The notes below the pieces were generated by a model. That model did not search any database. It saw only the letters and a program-made list of their open reading frames with translations, and was not told the origin of the DNA. DNA of 64,000 nucleotides, taken from contig NC_005027.1 in assembly GCF_000196115.1 (NCBI RefSeq), positions 5,080,001 through 5,144,000 on the forward strand, read 5' to 3'. This DNA comes from Rhodopirellula baltica SH 1. GTDB lineage: Bacteria > Planctomycetota > Planctomycetia > Pirellulales > Pirellulaceae. Shown in pieces: positions 36,428-45,625 of this stretch (positions are counted from its first letter, which is position 1; each line of letters begins with the position of its first letter). Both the position numbers and the translations under genes were made by a program.

Positions 36428-37846
36428 ATGCGAACGCTGTTGAAGTCAGGCCCTGCCGTGGCCCTTGCTCTTCTTTTCTCAATTTCTTCAACTGTTATTC
36501 AGGCTGAAGAAAAGGCCAAGATCGAACTGCTGCTCGATCGCTCACCTGCTCCAGGCAACGCCATCGGTTACGTCAACGTTCCTGCACTGAACAAATTGAT
36601 GAAGGACGCTGGCTTCTCCCCAGCCGCTGCTTCGACAGTCAGCGAAGTCTGGTTTCTCGCTGACCTCGACATCGGATCCCTGCGTCCCAAATGGGAAGCC
36701 GGATATGCCGTCCTCAATCAACCCGTCGACGCCAAAAAATTGGCTGATCGATTGGGTGGCTATGTCGACAATGTCGTCAACCAAGATGTCGTTCATGCTC
36801 CCAATCAAACCTATTTCGTTCCTGGCAAGGACCACCCGGAACGTTTGGGCATCCTTCGTCCGACCGACCGCTCGCTGCTGGCGGGATGGTTGACTCCAGT
36901 CATCGACGTGAAGTACACGCCGTTTTTGAGCGCCCATGCAAAGCAACCGGAGTCGTATCTGTCGTTCATGTTGGCGATTGATTTGAACAACGTTCTATCG
37001 CCTATCCCATTGAAGACTCGGCTCGAAGGACTCGAATCACTGAAATCCAACTCGCCCGAATCCGTTGCTGGCACTTTGGCATCGATCCAAGGTTGCAGCA
37101 TCATCGTTGGCCGACGAAGCCTCAACGAATGCATCGCCAAATTCGAATTTTCGAAATCGCCCTCCTCGTTGAAACTGATCGCTCCCGAATTGCTTGCCGA
37201 AATTCTTCAACGCAACGGAACTGACGCTCCGGAAGTCAAACAATGGGAAGTCTCGGTCGACGGAAATGCTCTTTCACTCAAAGGTCCCATCACTCAATCC
37301 AGCCTCAGCGGTTTGATGGGAATCTTCAGCCTGCAAAGCCAAGCTCAACAGGCCGCCGCACGAGCCAGCCTGTCCGAGCAGAGCGAAGAGCAACGCGTTG
37401 CCTACGAATCCAAGCATTACTTCGATGAAGTCAACTCGATTATCGAACACACACGTGACCACAAATCGCAGACCGCCGGGGCGATGGCAAAGTGGAGCGA
37501 TCAACGTGCTCGCCAAATTGATGAACTCGGCACGCTCAATGTCGACCCCGACATGATTCAGTACGGAACCAACGTGGCCGAACTTCTTCGCGGAAACGCA
37601 CTGACGGTTCGTCAAACCAACATCGATGCCGGAAAGGTCAAAGCGAGTCAAAGCTTGGACACGGGCTACTACAACGATGGCTATGGATACTACAACTCCA
37701 ACAGCACTTCCGACTATCAGCGTGTCACCAGTGCCATCGCCCAAGGTAACGCCTATGGAAACTACCGCGAAGCGCTCAACCAAATCGACAAACTGACCGC
37801 CGCCATGCGTCGCGACATGACTCAGAAGTACAAAATGCAGTTCTAA
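36428..37846 (+). CDS. Exported protein of unknown function
   Basis: A 472-residue protein starting at ATG 36428, which begins a signal peptide (MRTLLKSGPAVALALLFSIS, cleavage near IQAEE). The body is mixed alpha/beta without a recognised domain. Residues about 330-385 look helical and Gln/Ala/Glu-rich, and a Tyr-Asn-rich stretch (about 415-435; GYYNDGYGYYNSNS) lies near the C-terminus. It starts 56 bases after the HlyD gene. It is followed, after 27 bases, by copy 2 of the mobile element and then a terminator. An envelope role is likely from export, but nothing more specific can be supported. Confidence 0.65.
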   Translation: MRTLLKSGPAVALALLFSISSTVIQAEEKAKIELLLDRSPAPGNAIGYVNVPALNKLMKDAGFSPAAASTVSEVWFLADLDIGSLRPKWEAGYAVLNQPVDAKKLADRLGGYVDNVVNQDVVHAPNQTYFVPGKDHPERLGILRPTDRSLLAGWLTPVIDVKYTPFLSAHAKQPESYLSFMLAIDLNNVLSPIPLKTRLEGLESLKSNSPESVAGTLASIQGCSIIVGRRSLNECIAKFEFSKSPSSLKLIAPELLAEILQRNGTDAPEVKQWEVSVDGNALSLKGPITQSSLSGLMGIFSLQSQAQQAAARASLSEQSEEQRVAYESKHYFDEVNSIIEHTRDHKSQTAGAMAKWSDQRARQIDELGTLNVDPDMIQYGTNVAELLRGNALTVRQTNIDAGKVKASQSLDTGYYNDGYGYYNSNSTSDYQRVTSAIAQGNAYGNYREALNQIDKLTAAMRRDMTQKYKMQF

Positions 37847-37864
37847 GGACTGAGCGGTAAACAA

Positions 37865-38041
37865 GTGGCATAGCAGGCTGTTGATGTATTGAGCCGCACC
37901 GCGTTAGCGGCGGTTGATTAGACGCCAACCGGGGCTAACGCCCAACGGCTAATGATTGTCATTCGGTATGCGACTAAATCAACAGCCTGATAGGCTTCCA
38001 GCCTGTGATTGCGAGGAACACAGGCAGGAAACCTATACCAC
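37865..38041. repeat. Palindromic repeat split by the mobile element
   Basis: Removing the 116-bp element and one copy of its ATAG duplication reconstructs a long palindrome. The left arm starts GTGGC at 37865-37869 and continues through 37990-38007. The right arm is 38019-38041. The arms are 23 bases each with three mismatches and an 11-base loop. This looks like an older REP-type hairpin into which the element inserted. Confidence 0.75.
37874..37989. mobile_element. 116-bp MITE-like element, copy 2
   Basis: It has the same length as copy 1 (18216-18331), lies in the opposite orientation, and differs only at position 13 (G instead of T in the left terminal repeat). The ends are CAGGCTGTTGATGTA (37874-37888) and TAAATCAACAGCCTG (37975-37989). 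It is flanked by ATAG at 37870-37873 and 37990-37993, a target duplication different from that of copy 1. This shows independent insertion rather than segmental duplication. Confidence 0.85.
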
Positions 38042-38113
38042 ACTCTCTGTCCGACACTTATCCTTTGCTCGTTGTGCTAAGCAACAAATTGCCTTCCTTC
38101 GACGCTCTTCAAG

Positions 38114-38156
38114 CCGATCGACACCAGACTTAAACTGGTTTGTCGATCGGTTTTTT
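38114..38156 (+). terminator. Rho-independent terminator
   Basis: CCGATCGACA pairs with TGTCGATCGG (38141-38150), with an inner CCAG/CTGG pairing and a 2-base bulge, followed by six T residues. It faces plus-strand transcription, so it most likely ends the transcript of the exported protein at 36428-37846. The mobile element would then sit inside that gene's 3' untranslated region. Confidence 0.8.
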
Positions 38157-38293
38157 GTTGCTCTGCAGCCCTACGATGTCGAACACAAATTCCCGAGCAT
38201 GGTCTGTACAGAGTCGCCCCATCAAGGTGAGACTTGCCATTCGACTTCCATGGTGCTGGCCTACTATTGTCGGCGAGCGTCTTCTCAAGCTTC

Positions 38294-39886
38294 TTAGAGT
38301 CCAACTTCTTTGGCGGGATACTTTTTGAAAGTTGTCGCATGAGCCTTCAGCTTTCCTAGAACCGTTGCGAGCCACGCATTGCGTCGGTGCCCCACGGGCA
38401 ACTGCTCTTTGGGATCAATGTAGAGGTTGAACAGCCAAGGCGCTAAACCGACATCAACCAAAGTTGAATAGTCGATGTGCATGTGCGTGGATTCCGGCAG
38501 CACCGCTTTGACGTGCACCTTGTACTCGTGCATGCGGCAGGACATCAGTTCTTTCCCCCACCAGAAGTAGACCGCTTCACGTTTGGATTGCCCATCGTCT
38601 TGCAGCAGGAAGGACGTTTGATCGATGTAGTCGTAGTAACGATCTACCGGCAAATCGCTGGTCGGGATTTCTGCCAACTTTAGCGACACACCAAACAAAT
38701 CGAGCAAATCAAACAATCCGTCACTTTGTCGCCCACCGGAAACAACACCTTTCCAATACGCAATCCCCGGAACGCGAACGCCTCCTTCAAAAGTCGTTCC
38801 TTTGGCGCCACGAAACGGCGTATACCCTGCATCAGGCCATCCGTCCATTTGCGGTCCGTTATCACTGGTGAAGAACACGAACGTGTTTCCTAGGACGTCA
38901 GCTTCTTTCAACGCAGCCATGATTTCGCCAACATGCAGGTCCACCTCTGCAACCGCTTCTTTGTAGTAGTATTTCGCGGCGCTCAAAGGTCCCAGGTCGG
39001 GGTTGGGAAAGTTGTCGCAGTGGACCTTCATGAAGCAATGCTCCAAGAAAAAAGGTTGGTCTTCCTTGGCCAATTCCTTGATCCGCTGGATCGTAAAATC
39101 CGCTAGCACCTTTTCGGCGCGCCCCATGTCTTCCGTGGACTGAATCTGCTTCAGCTTTTCTGTCCGGCCACCCTTGAAACCATGCGTCAGATGGTTGTCC
39201 GGTGCGATTGCCTCAAAGGCGCGTGCCCGTTCCGGATTGTTGACCAAATCGGGAAAACGTCGCTCATCGAATCGCTGAGAGATTTCTTTCTGGGCAGGAT
39301 AGTACCCGTAGTACTCATCGAAACCGATGTCGTGCGGACGCATTCCAACTGGTTCTCCGACATGCCACTTCCCGGTCAGCAACGTGTAGTAACCGGCGTC
39401 ACTCAACAGCTTCGGAAGACTAACCTCGTCTTCCCAAGGATTTCGAGTCAATTTGTCTCCGGCCAAGATCGGTCGAGTCAGCCCCGTCCGGACTGGCAAA
39501 CGACCGGTCAGAATCGCCGAACGAGTTGGAGTGCAGGTCTGCTGGGAATAACAACTCGTCAGCCTCAATCCCTCGCTGGCCAACCGATCAATGTTAGGCG
39601 TTGCAGCACCAATCGCGGCACCTCCGCCATAACATCCCGGATCCCCGTACCCCATGTCGTCGACCACCAACCACAGAATATTCGGACGCTTTCCATGCTT
39701 GGCTTTGATCTCAGCCAGTTTGTCTTCCGCGGCCTGATCTTGCGTTGCAAGCGGGATTGCCGCCTCGTGATTCTCGAGCGAAACGACGGTTCGATCCAAC
39801 CCAGGCGTGTCCGCGTTGCAAATCGACACGCTCCATAAAGCAGGAACGCACAAAATGCCAAAACCACGCAACCACTTTGCAACCAT
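38294..39886 (-). CDS. Secreted sulfatase (CTPTR)
   Basis: A 530-residue sulfatase. The start at 39886 is preferred because GGAG lies 6 bases upstream and MVAKWLRGFGILCVPALWSV is a signal peptide; ATGs at 39898 and 39910 are alternatives. The metal aspartates are in LVVDDMGYGD (76-77), and the formylglycine motif is CTPTR (118-122). GKWHVG and FTSDNGPQ supply further ligands. The relatively long N-terminus (about 27-65) before the catalytic domain is Glu/Ala-rich. It acts outside the cytoplasm on a sulfate ester, specificity unknown. It is divergent from the cardiolipin synthase gene. Confidence 0.92.
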   Translation of the reverse strand: MVAKWLRGFGILCVPALWSVSICNADTPGLDRTVVSLENHEAAIPLATQDQAAEDKLAEIKAKHGKRPNILWLVVDDMGYGDPGCYGGGAAIGAATPNIDRLASEGLRLTSCYSQQTCTPTRSAILTGRLPVRTGLTRPILAGDKLTRNPWEDEVSLPKLLSDAGYYTLLTGKWHVGEPVGMRPHDIGFDEYYGYYPAQKEISQRFDERRFPDLVNNPERARAFEAIAPDNHLTHGFKGGRTEKLKQIQSTEDMGRAEKVLADFTIQRIKELAKEDQPFFLEHCFMKVHCDNFPNPDLGPLSAAKYYYKEAVAEVDLHVGEIMAALKEADVLGNTFVFFTSDNGPQMDGWPDAGYTPFRGAKGTTFEGGVRVPGIAYWKGVVSGGRQSDGLFDLLDLFGVSLKLAEIPTSDLPVDRYYDYIDQTSFLLQDDGQSKREAVYFWWGKELMSCRMHEYKVHVKAVLPESTHMHIDYSTLVDVGLAPWLFNLYIDPKEQLPVGHRRNAWLATVLGKLKAHATTFKKYPAKEVGL

Positions 39887-40239
39887 CTGCTGCTCCATAT
39901 TGATGTTCATGCCGACTGAGCAGCTCTGATGATTCGCTTGCCGACGTTTGCCTGCCACTCACAGAGGTGCCGGAACAAGATTGCTCCAATAAAATGCTTC
40001 AACACTCTCAAGCATTTTTGCATTTTGAATGCAACAATAATATCCAGAACCGCGCAATCCAAACAACGTTCTGATGTCGAAGGTAGCTTATTTGTGAACA
40101 ATCATTGTCCATACGCACGCGTCTTGGAAGACTGCCGAGCACCGCGGTGCGGGCCTACACTGTGCGTCTTCCGGTGCCACACGACATTCGGTTGCAATGT
40201 CCGACCAAAACGCACCTTCACGAAACATAAACTGATCGA
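39887..40239. other. Divergent intergenic region with stacked inverted repeats
   Basis: About 353 bases with no supported gene. Before the cardiolipin synthase start lie GTCTTGGAAGAC (40121-40132, a near-perfect palindrome) and a perfect 12-bp palindrome GCACCGCGGTGC (40139-40150). GTCTTCC (40166-40172) can pair with GGAAGAC of the first. Together they could form a cruciform-like structure, or a leader hairpin if the cardiolipin synthase transcript starts upstream. Confidence 0.4.
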
Positions 40240-41715
40240 ATGATGGATCTCGGACAATACTTTCAAATTCATATCGATGCGGTTTCGATCGGGTTGGTCG
40301 CGCACGTCACCATAGAAGCCATCACCATCATTCGCGTGATGACGCGGCCCCATCGCGAACCGGCGTCTCGTGTCGCTTGGGTCACCATCATTGCAGCGGT
40401 GCCGTTTTTAGGTGTGCTGCTGTATGTGTTGTTTGGCGAAACCAACATCGGTCGTCGCCGAATGGAACGCATGAAGCAAGTGATCAAACGCTTGCCGACG
40501 ATGCCAGAGATCAATCCTGAGGAATCTCGGAACACATTGGCCAACGTCCCAATCCGATACCAGCATTTGTTTCGAATGGGTGAATCAATCAATGGATTCG
40601 AAGCGATCGGTGGCAACTCCGGAACGTTGATGCAAGATTCTAACTCCGCCGTCGACTCCATGATCGCCGACATCGATCGAGCAACCGACCATGTGCATTT
40701 GCTCTTCTACATTTGGTTGCCCGACAACAACGGATTGAAGATGGTGGAGGCACTCAAACGAGCGGCGAAGCGAGGCGTTACTTGCCGAGCGATGGCGGAT
40801 GACTTGGGGTCACGGACAATCATTCGATCGACTCATTGGAAGGAGATGCAGGAAGCCGGCGTTCATCTTTCGAGAACTTTGCCAATTGGCAACTTGATGC
40901 TACGTGCACTTCGCGGACGCATCGACCTTCGCAATCACCGAAAAATCCTGGTGATCGATGGATCGGTCACGTACTGCGGAAGCCAGAACTGCGCCGATCC
41001 CGAATTCCGCGTCAAACCCAAGTACGCTCCCTGGGTCGACGCTGTGATTCGTTTCGAAGGACCGGTGGTCAGACAGAACCAAGAACTCTTTGTCGCTGAT
41101 TGGATGGCCGGTACCGATGACGACCTGACCGATCTGCTCGACCGACCGCTTCCCAACACCGGGCCTGGTTTTTCAGCGCAAGTCATTGGAACGGGACCAA
41201 CCGTTCGCGATTCTGCCATGCCCGAGGTTTTCGAAACGTTGTTCCACACGGCGAGACGCAAACTGACAATTTCAACGCCGTACTACGTGCCCAACGAATC
41301 CATGCAACAAGCTCTCTGCGCCGCGGCATGGCGAGGCGTCGAAACAACCATCATCCTGCCCGCCAACAATGATTCGCGAATTGTTGGGGGAGCCAGCCGA
41401 AGCTACTACGCGGGACTGCTAGAAGCCGGCGTCCGAATCTACGAATACACCGGTGGGTTGTTGCATACCAAGTCTGTGACTCTGGATGACGAAGTCACTC
41501 TGATCGGTTCCGCCAACATGGATCGCCGCAGCTTTGATCTGAACTACGAAAACAACATTTTGTTTCATGACCCGCAACTGACCGCTGATGTCTTCGCGAG
41601 ACAACGCGTCTATATCGAACGCTCCAACGAGATCACGGCACAGCAGGTTTCCGACTGGTCGCTTCCCCGGCGACTGTGGAACAACGTGCTGGCGACACTC
41701 GGCCCGATTCTTTAG
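40240..41715 (+). CDS. cls: Cardiolipin synthase (phospholipase D family)
   Basis: Joins two phosphatidylglycerol molecules to make cardiolipin in the inner membrane. The 491-residue length is typical. Two N-terminal helices (about 12-34 and 44-64) are followed by two HKD motifs: H233 in NHRKILVIDG, with GSQN, and H409 in LLHTKSVTLDD, with GSANMDRRSF. STPYYVPNE lies between them. ATG 40240 and ATG 40243 are both possible starts. The downstream permease lies close on the same strand. Confidence 0.93.
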   Translation: MMDLGQYFQIHIDAVSIGLVAHVTIEAITIIRVMTRPHREPASRVAWVTIIAAVPFLGVLLYVLFGETNIGRRRMERMKQVIKRLPTMPEINPEESRNTLANVPIRYQHLFRMGESINGFEAIGGNSGTLMQDSNSAVDSMIADIDRATDHVHLLFYIWLPDNNGLKMVEALKRAAKRGVTCRAMADDLGSRTIIRSTHWKEMQEAGVHLSRTLPIGNLMLRALRGRIDLRNHRKILVIDGSVTYCGSQNCADPEFRVKPKYAPWVDAVIRFEGPVVRQNQELFVADWMAGTDDDLTDLLDRPLPNTGPGFSAQVIGTGPTVRDSAMPEVFETLFHTARRKLTISTPYYVPNESMQQALCAAAWRGVETTIILPANNDSRIVGGASRSYYAGLLEAGVRIYEYTGGLLHTKSVTLDDEVTLIGSANMDRRSFDLNYENNILFHDPQLTADVFARQRVYIERSNEITAQQVSDWSLPRRLWNNVLATLGPIL

Positions 41716-41749
41716 GTCCTCGATTTTTGGGTCGCTGCCGGAATCAAAT

Positions 41750-43204
41750 GTGATTGCGACGTGTGGCGGTGAAGACGTCCGGCGATTGGACTACATTAGC
41801 GACCACCGGCCCCGGACGATCTGTTTCCCTGCTTCTGCCGGCACCGATTCAAGCTCGGAATATCATCTCGAAAGCAGTCGTTTGAGCGGCAAATACGGAT
41901 TCTGGACCCTCGCGTTTCTAGTCATCGCCAACATGATCGGCGCTGGCGTTTTCACGACTTCTGGGTATTCGCTGGCCGATCTGGGTTCTCCCCAACTAGT
42001 CCTGTGGGCGTGGCTGGCCGGCGGTGTCATCGCTGTCGCGGGCGCCATCAGCTACGCCATGTTGATCCGAGTCATGCCACAGTCGGGTGGCGAATACCTA
42101 TTTCTTTCGCGGGCTGCACACCCGTTGCTGGGATACGTTGCCGGATGGGTTTCATTGATCGCAGGTTTTTCGGGCGCGATCGCTTTCGCGGCCACGGCAC
42201 TGGAAGGTTATCTCCTACCCGAACACTTGCGTCCCGAATGGATGCCCGCCGGCATCGTCACCATCATGGCGATCGTCTTGGCGGGCTTCTTTCATGGCTT
42301 GCATCCTCGGGTCGGTGCCACCACACAGAACATCGCTGTCAGTGTCAAACTGATTCTGTTGGCCACGATCCTTCTCTTCGCCGTCTACCAGTGGTTCGGT
42401 GGCGATTTGATCGTCCGCAATTCTGAAGTGCAAATGACTGCCGAAACCACCTCATGGTCGCCGTGGGTTGCCTTCGCTGGAAGTCTGGTTTGGATCTCGC
42501 TGAGCTATTCGGGCTTCAACGCAGCGGTTTATGTCGCCGATGAAGTTATCGACGCGACTCGTGTGGTGCCTCGAGCATTGGTCTTCGGCACACTCGCGAC
42601 GACGTTGCTGTATTTATGCCTCAACGCCGTCTTTGTGTTTGCCCCCTCCGCGGCGAGCATCGTTGGCAAACCGGATGTGGCGGCAATCGCGGCCGCCAGT
42701 CTGGGTGGCAATGGATTCGCTCACTTCGTCCGCTGGACGATTGCACTGTGTTTGCTGACATCTGTCCTCAGCATGATGATGGCGGCACCACGTGTGTACG
42801 CGAAAATGGCTGACGATGGCATGCTGCCCGCTTGGATGCGGTTCCGAGGGGAAGCGCCCTTCGCCGCGACGGTGGTGCAAATGATGGTGGCAATCACACT
42901 GGTATTGATATCAGACTTGCAAGGCTTGTTATCCTACCTCGGACTGACACTTTCGCTGTCTGCGGCTTGCTCGGTTTGTTGCCTCTTCTTGCCATCAATC
43001 CGCAATCACCCAAAGGCTGCGCCCAAACATTGGCTGATCGCCCCCGCTTTCTATGTCGCCGCAACAATCGTTTCCGCCGCCATCATGACGCTCAATGATC
43101 CAAAGCAATTGATTGCGACTGGAATCACATTCATGGTTGGCGGGACAATGTACGTGCTGACGACTCAGTTCAAATCAGACAACACGCACGAGCAACCAAG
43201 CTGA
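41750..43204 (+). CDS. APC-superfamily amino-acid permease
   Basis: A transporter with about 12 helices. The hallmark GFWTLAFLVIANMIGAGVFTTSG opens helix 1, and SGGEYLFLSRA and SLSYSGFNAAVYVADEV mark helices 3 and 6. The frame opens at an ATG at 41588 inside the cls gene, which is unlikely as the start. The next candidates are GTG 41750 (used here), TTG 41786 and TTG 41882, so the start is uncertain. It probably imports or exchanges amino acids; the specific one cannot be told. It follows cls by 34 bases at this start and could be in one transcript. Confidence 0.82.
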   Translation: MIATCGGEDVRRLDYISDHRPRTICFPASAGTDSSSEYHLESSRLSGKYGFWTLAFLVIANMIGAGVFTTSGYSLADLGSPQLVLWAWLAGGVIAVAGAISYAMLIRVMPQSGGEYLFLSRAAHPLLGYVAGWVSLIAGFSGAIAFAATALEGYLLPEHLRPEWMPAGIVTIMAIVLAGFFHGLHPRVGATTQNIAVSVKLILLATILLFAVYQWFGGDLIVRNSEVQMTAETTSWSPWVAFAGSLVWISLSYSGFNAAVYVADEVIDATRVVPRALVFGTLATTLLYLCLNAVFVFAPSAASIVGKPDVAAIAAASLGGNGFAHFVRWTIALCLLTSVLSMMMAAPRVYAKMADDGMLPAWMRFRGEAPFAATVVQMMVAITLVLISDLQGLLSYLGLTLSLSAACSVCCLFLPSIRNHPKAAPKHWLIAPAFYVAATIVSAAIMTLNDPKQLIATGITFMVGGTMYVLTTQFKSDNTHEQPS

Positions 43205-43258
43205 ACTTCGAATACGCGTCGCAATGCAACAAACGCTCGATCCGTTGCTACAGGCCGA

Positions 43259-43963
43259 TCACTCTTCCGCGTTTTCGCGGCGCTGTGACACTTGCAATCC
43301 GACCATGCGTGCGATCACGATTGCCACGTAAAGTTGTCCCAACATCGCTTGCATGACAGCTAACATCTTGGCTGGCCGAGACAATGGCACAACATCACCA
43401 TAGCCAAGCGTTGTTAGCGTCACGTTGCTGAAGTAGATGAATTCGCTAATCAATCGAGTGTTCTGCGGCATCTCCGATGCTGGCATCGGAAACAAAAACG
43501 AACCCGGTTCGACAAGTTCGACCAACGTGTAGAGAAACGCCCACAGCAACCCCAGCAAAAAGTAGATCGACACGGCACCGATGATTCGGTTGGCATCGAT
43601 CGGGCCCTCGCAAAAGACGTTCACGCCGACCGCATGAATGAGAGCAAAGAACACCATTGCAAAACACAGATCGCTGGCGATTGCCAAACCCATTATCTCT
43701 GTGATCTCGTTGGCCCAAGAAGTTGCATACGCCAAGACTCCCACCAGCAAAGTCGCCCACATCCGTTTGGTGGAACCGGAAAATGAACGAATCGCCGACA
43801 GAACGACCACAAAGAAAAATCCGTTGAGAACTACCCGATGAACCACATTCTCCACGGACAAACATGATTGAACAAAAATCAGGGCAATCAAAGCCAGCAA
43901 CAATTCGCCATGCCGAGGTTCTCTCAACCATCGGTGCGATTCAAATTTGAGTGGGAGTGTCAT
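43259..43963 (-). CDS. Potassium channel-like protein
   Basis: A 234-residue membrane protein with several helices (about 21-35, 45-60, 68-82, 92-112, 126-150, and a final one at 197-220). The selectivity filter TLGYGD (185-190) follows a pore helix region ISEFIYFSNVTLT, which is diagnostic of K+-type ion channels. The extra helices before the pore unit distinguish it from minimal two-helix channels. No cytoplasmic RCK domain is present. It probably controls membrane potential or ion balance. Confidence 0.85.
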   Translation of the reverse strand: MTLPLKFESHRWLREPRHGELLLALIALIFVQSCLSVENVVHRVVLNGFFFVVVLSAIRSFSGSTKRMWATLLVGVLAYATSWANEITEIMGLAIASDLCFAMVFFALIHAVGVNVFCEGPIDANRIIGAVSIYFLLGLLWAFLYTLVELVEPGSFLFPMPASEMPQNTRLISEFIYFSNVTLTTLGYGDVVPLSRPAKMLAVMQAMLGQLYVAIVIARMVGLQVSQRRENAEE

Positions 43964-44209
43964 GCCGACGGATCAATGGGTCGAGGAAAGCGAGCCACGG
44001 ATTGTAGAGAGCAAGAATTCCCGGTTCAGATTCCCCCGCTTCGGAATTGCTGCGTAGGACGTTCAATCCGCTTGGTGTAGGATGCTACGCGGATCCCGCC
44101 ACTGAGTCGATCGCTTCGATTCGCAAGGTTTCTATTTTCACCAGGAACTTCACGACTCTCGTCGGGACTTTCCATTGCCAAGGTTCATCACGCTGTCCCC
44201 TTTTGACGC

Positions 44210-45622
44210 ATGAACAAACTCCAACTTGCCCGCCTTTGTCCAACGCTTGCGAAACCGAGGCGGCATACCTGCTTCGCTAGCACGTTGAACTCATTGGTCC
44301 TGTGCCTGCTCGCAGTGTTCGGTTGCACACCCGCCTCGAACGAATACCAGGCTCCTCCGCCTCCTGAAGTGACGACGGCGAATCCCGTTCAACAAAGCCT
44401 CACCATTTTCATCGAAGAAAACGGCGAAACCGAAGCGGTGGAACAGGCCGACATTCGTGCCCGAGTTGGAGGCTTCGTTGAAAAGCTTTCCTTTGAACCG
44501 GGGCAATTTGTGAGCGTCGACCAAGAGCTCTACCGGATCGAACCGGATACCTATGAGGCCAACCGCAATGCCGCCGCAGCATCGGTGGAGGCTTCCAAAG
44601 CAAGCATCCAGGTGAGCGAAGCTGCACTGGCCGCCGCGTTGGCCGAAGTACAGAAGGCCGAAAACGACCTGAAGCGTGAACGACGCTTGGAAGCATCCAA
44701 TGCGGGATCCCAAGCAACACTCGATGCCGCACTGGCCAGTCGTGATTCAGCATTGGCCCAGCAAAAGGCCGCCGAGGCGAATATCGAAGCCGACAAAGCA
44801 AAGCTGCTTCAAGCTCAAGCGCAACTGGCGCAAGCAGAACTGGATTTGAAGTACACCGTCGTTCGTGCCCCGATCGAAGGTCGCGTTTCCAAAACAGAAA
44901 TCAAACTCGGCAACCTCGTTCAAGTCGGCAGCACACTTGCGACCGTTGTGGACCAACGAAAAATCTTTGCCAACTTCAGCATCAGCGATCGAAAGTTGTT
45001 GGAACTCGTCGAAGCCCGACCTGAAACCGATGAACCGGCAGACTCCCCCGAGGACTGGTCCAAGATCCCGGTCTATCTGCAACGTGACGGCGACACCGAC
45101 CAATGGCTGTCAGGAAAGTTGGACTACGTCGATCAACGTGGTATCGATCAAGAGACCGGAACGTTCGGCTTGCGAGCCGATTTCGACAACCAAGACGGCA
45201 AACTGTTGCCGGGCATGTTTGTGATCATCCGTTTGCCGGTCCGAGAAATCTCGAATGCCATTTTGATTCCCGAGCGAGCCATCGTCCGCAATCAAACGGG
45301 ATCGTACGTGATGTTAGTGGGTTCCGAAAACCAAATCGAACAACGCAAGATCTCCATTGGCCAAACGCTCGATGGCTGGGCACTGATCAAAGAAGGTCTT
45401 ACCGCCACAGACACGTTTGTTTTGGATGGGCTGCAACGCGCTCGACCAGGCAGCACCGTCACACCCAAGCCAACGGAATTGTCCACGAAGGACAGCCCAA
45501 TGTTGCAAGCGGCGGTTGGCCCCAACAATGAATCCGCCGAACCAGGATCCAATTCTGAAACAGCACCGACGGTCAATCCGACCAACGATGAACCCGCCCC
45601 CGATTCATCCACCGCGGACTGA
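44210..45622 (+). CDS. RND efflux periplasmic adaptor (lipoprotein)
   Basis: A 470-residue membrane fusion protein. An N-terminal hydrophobic segment ends near C39 (VFGC), a plausible lipobox. Also present are a lipoyl half (IRARVGGFVEKLSFEPGQFV), an alpha-hairpin rich in Ala/Gln/Glu (about 110-210), and the second lipoyl half (LKYTVVRAPIEGRVSKTEIKLGNLV). A beta-barrel and membrane-proximal domain end near residue 420, followed by a Pro/Glu/Asn-rich tail. It is encoded 3 bases before the RND pump gene, forming an AcrA-AcrB type pair. Confidence 0.92.
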   Translation: MNKLQLARLCPTLAKPRRHTCFASTLNSLVLCLLAVFGCTPASNEYQAPPPPEVTTANPVQQSLTIFIEENGETEAVEQADIRARVGGFVEKLSFEPGQFVSVDQELYRIEPDTYEANRNAAAASVEASKASIQVSEAALAAALAEVQKAENDLKRERRLEASNAGSQATLDAALASRDSALAQQKAAEANIEADKAKLLQAQAQLAQAELDLKYTVVRAPIEGRVSKTEIKLGNLVQVGSTLATVVDQRKIFANFSISDRKLLELVEARPETDEPADSPEDWSKIPVYLQRDGDTDQWLSGKLDYVDQRGIDQETGTFGLRADFDNQDGKLLPGMFVIIRLPVREISNAILIPERAIVRNQTGSYVMLVGSENQIEQRKISIGQTLDGWALIKEGLTATDTFVLDGLQRARPGSTVTPKPTELSTKDSPMLQAAVGPNNESAEPGSNSETAPTVNPTNDEPAPDSSTAD

Positions 45623-45625
45623 ACC

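Noticed and set aside
41588-41749. ATG at 41588 as the start of the amino-acid permease.
   Set aside because: It would overlap the cardiolipin synthase gene by 128 bases and add about 54 residues without transporter character.
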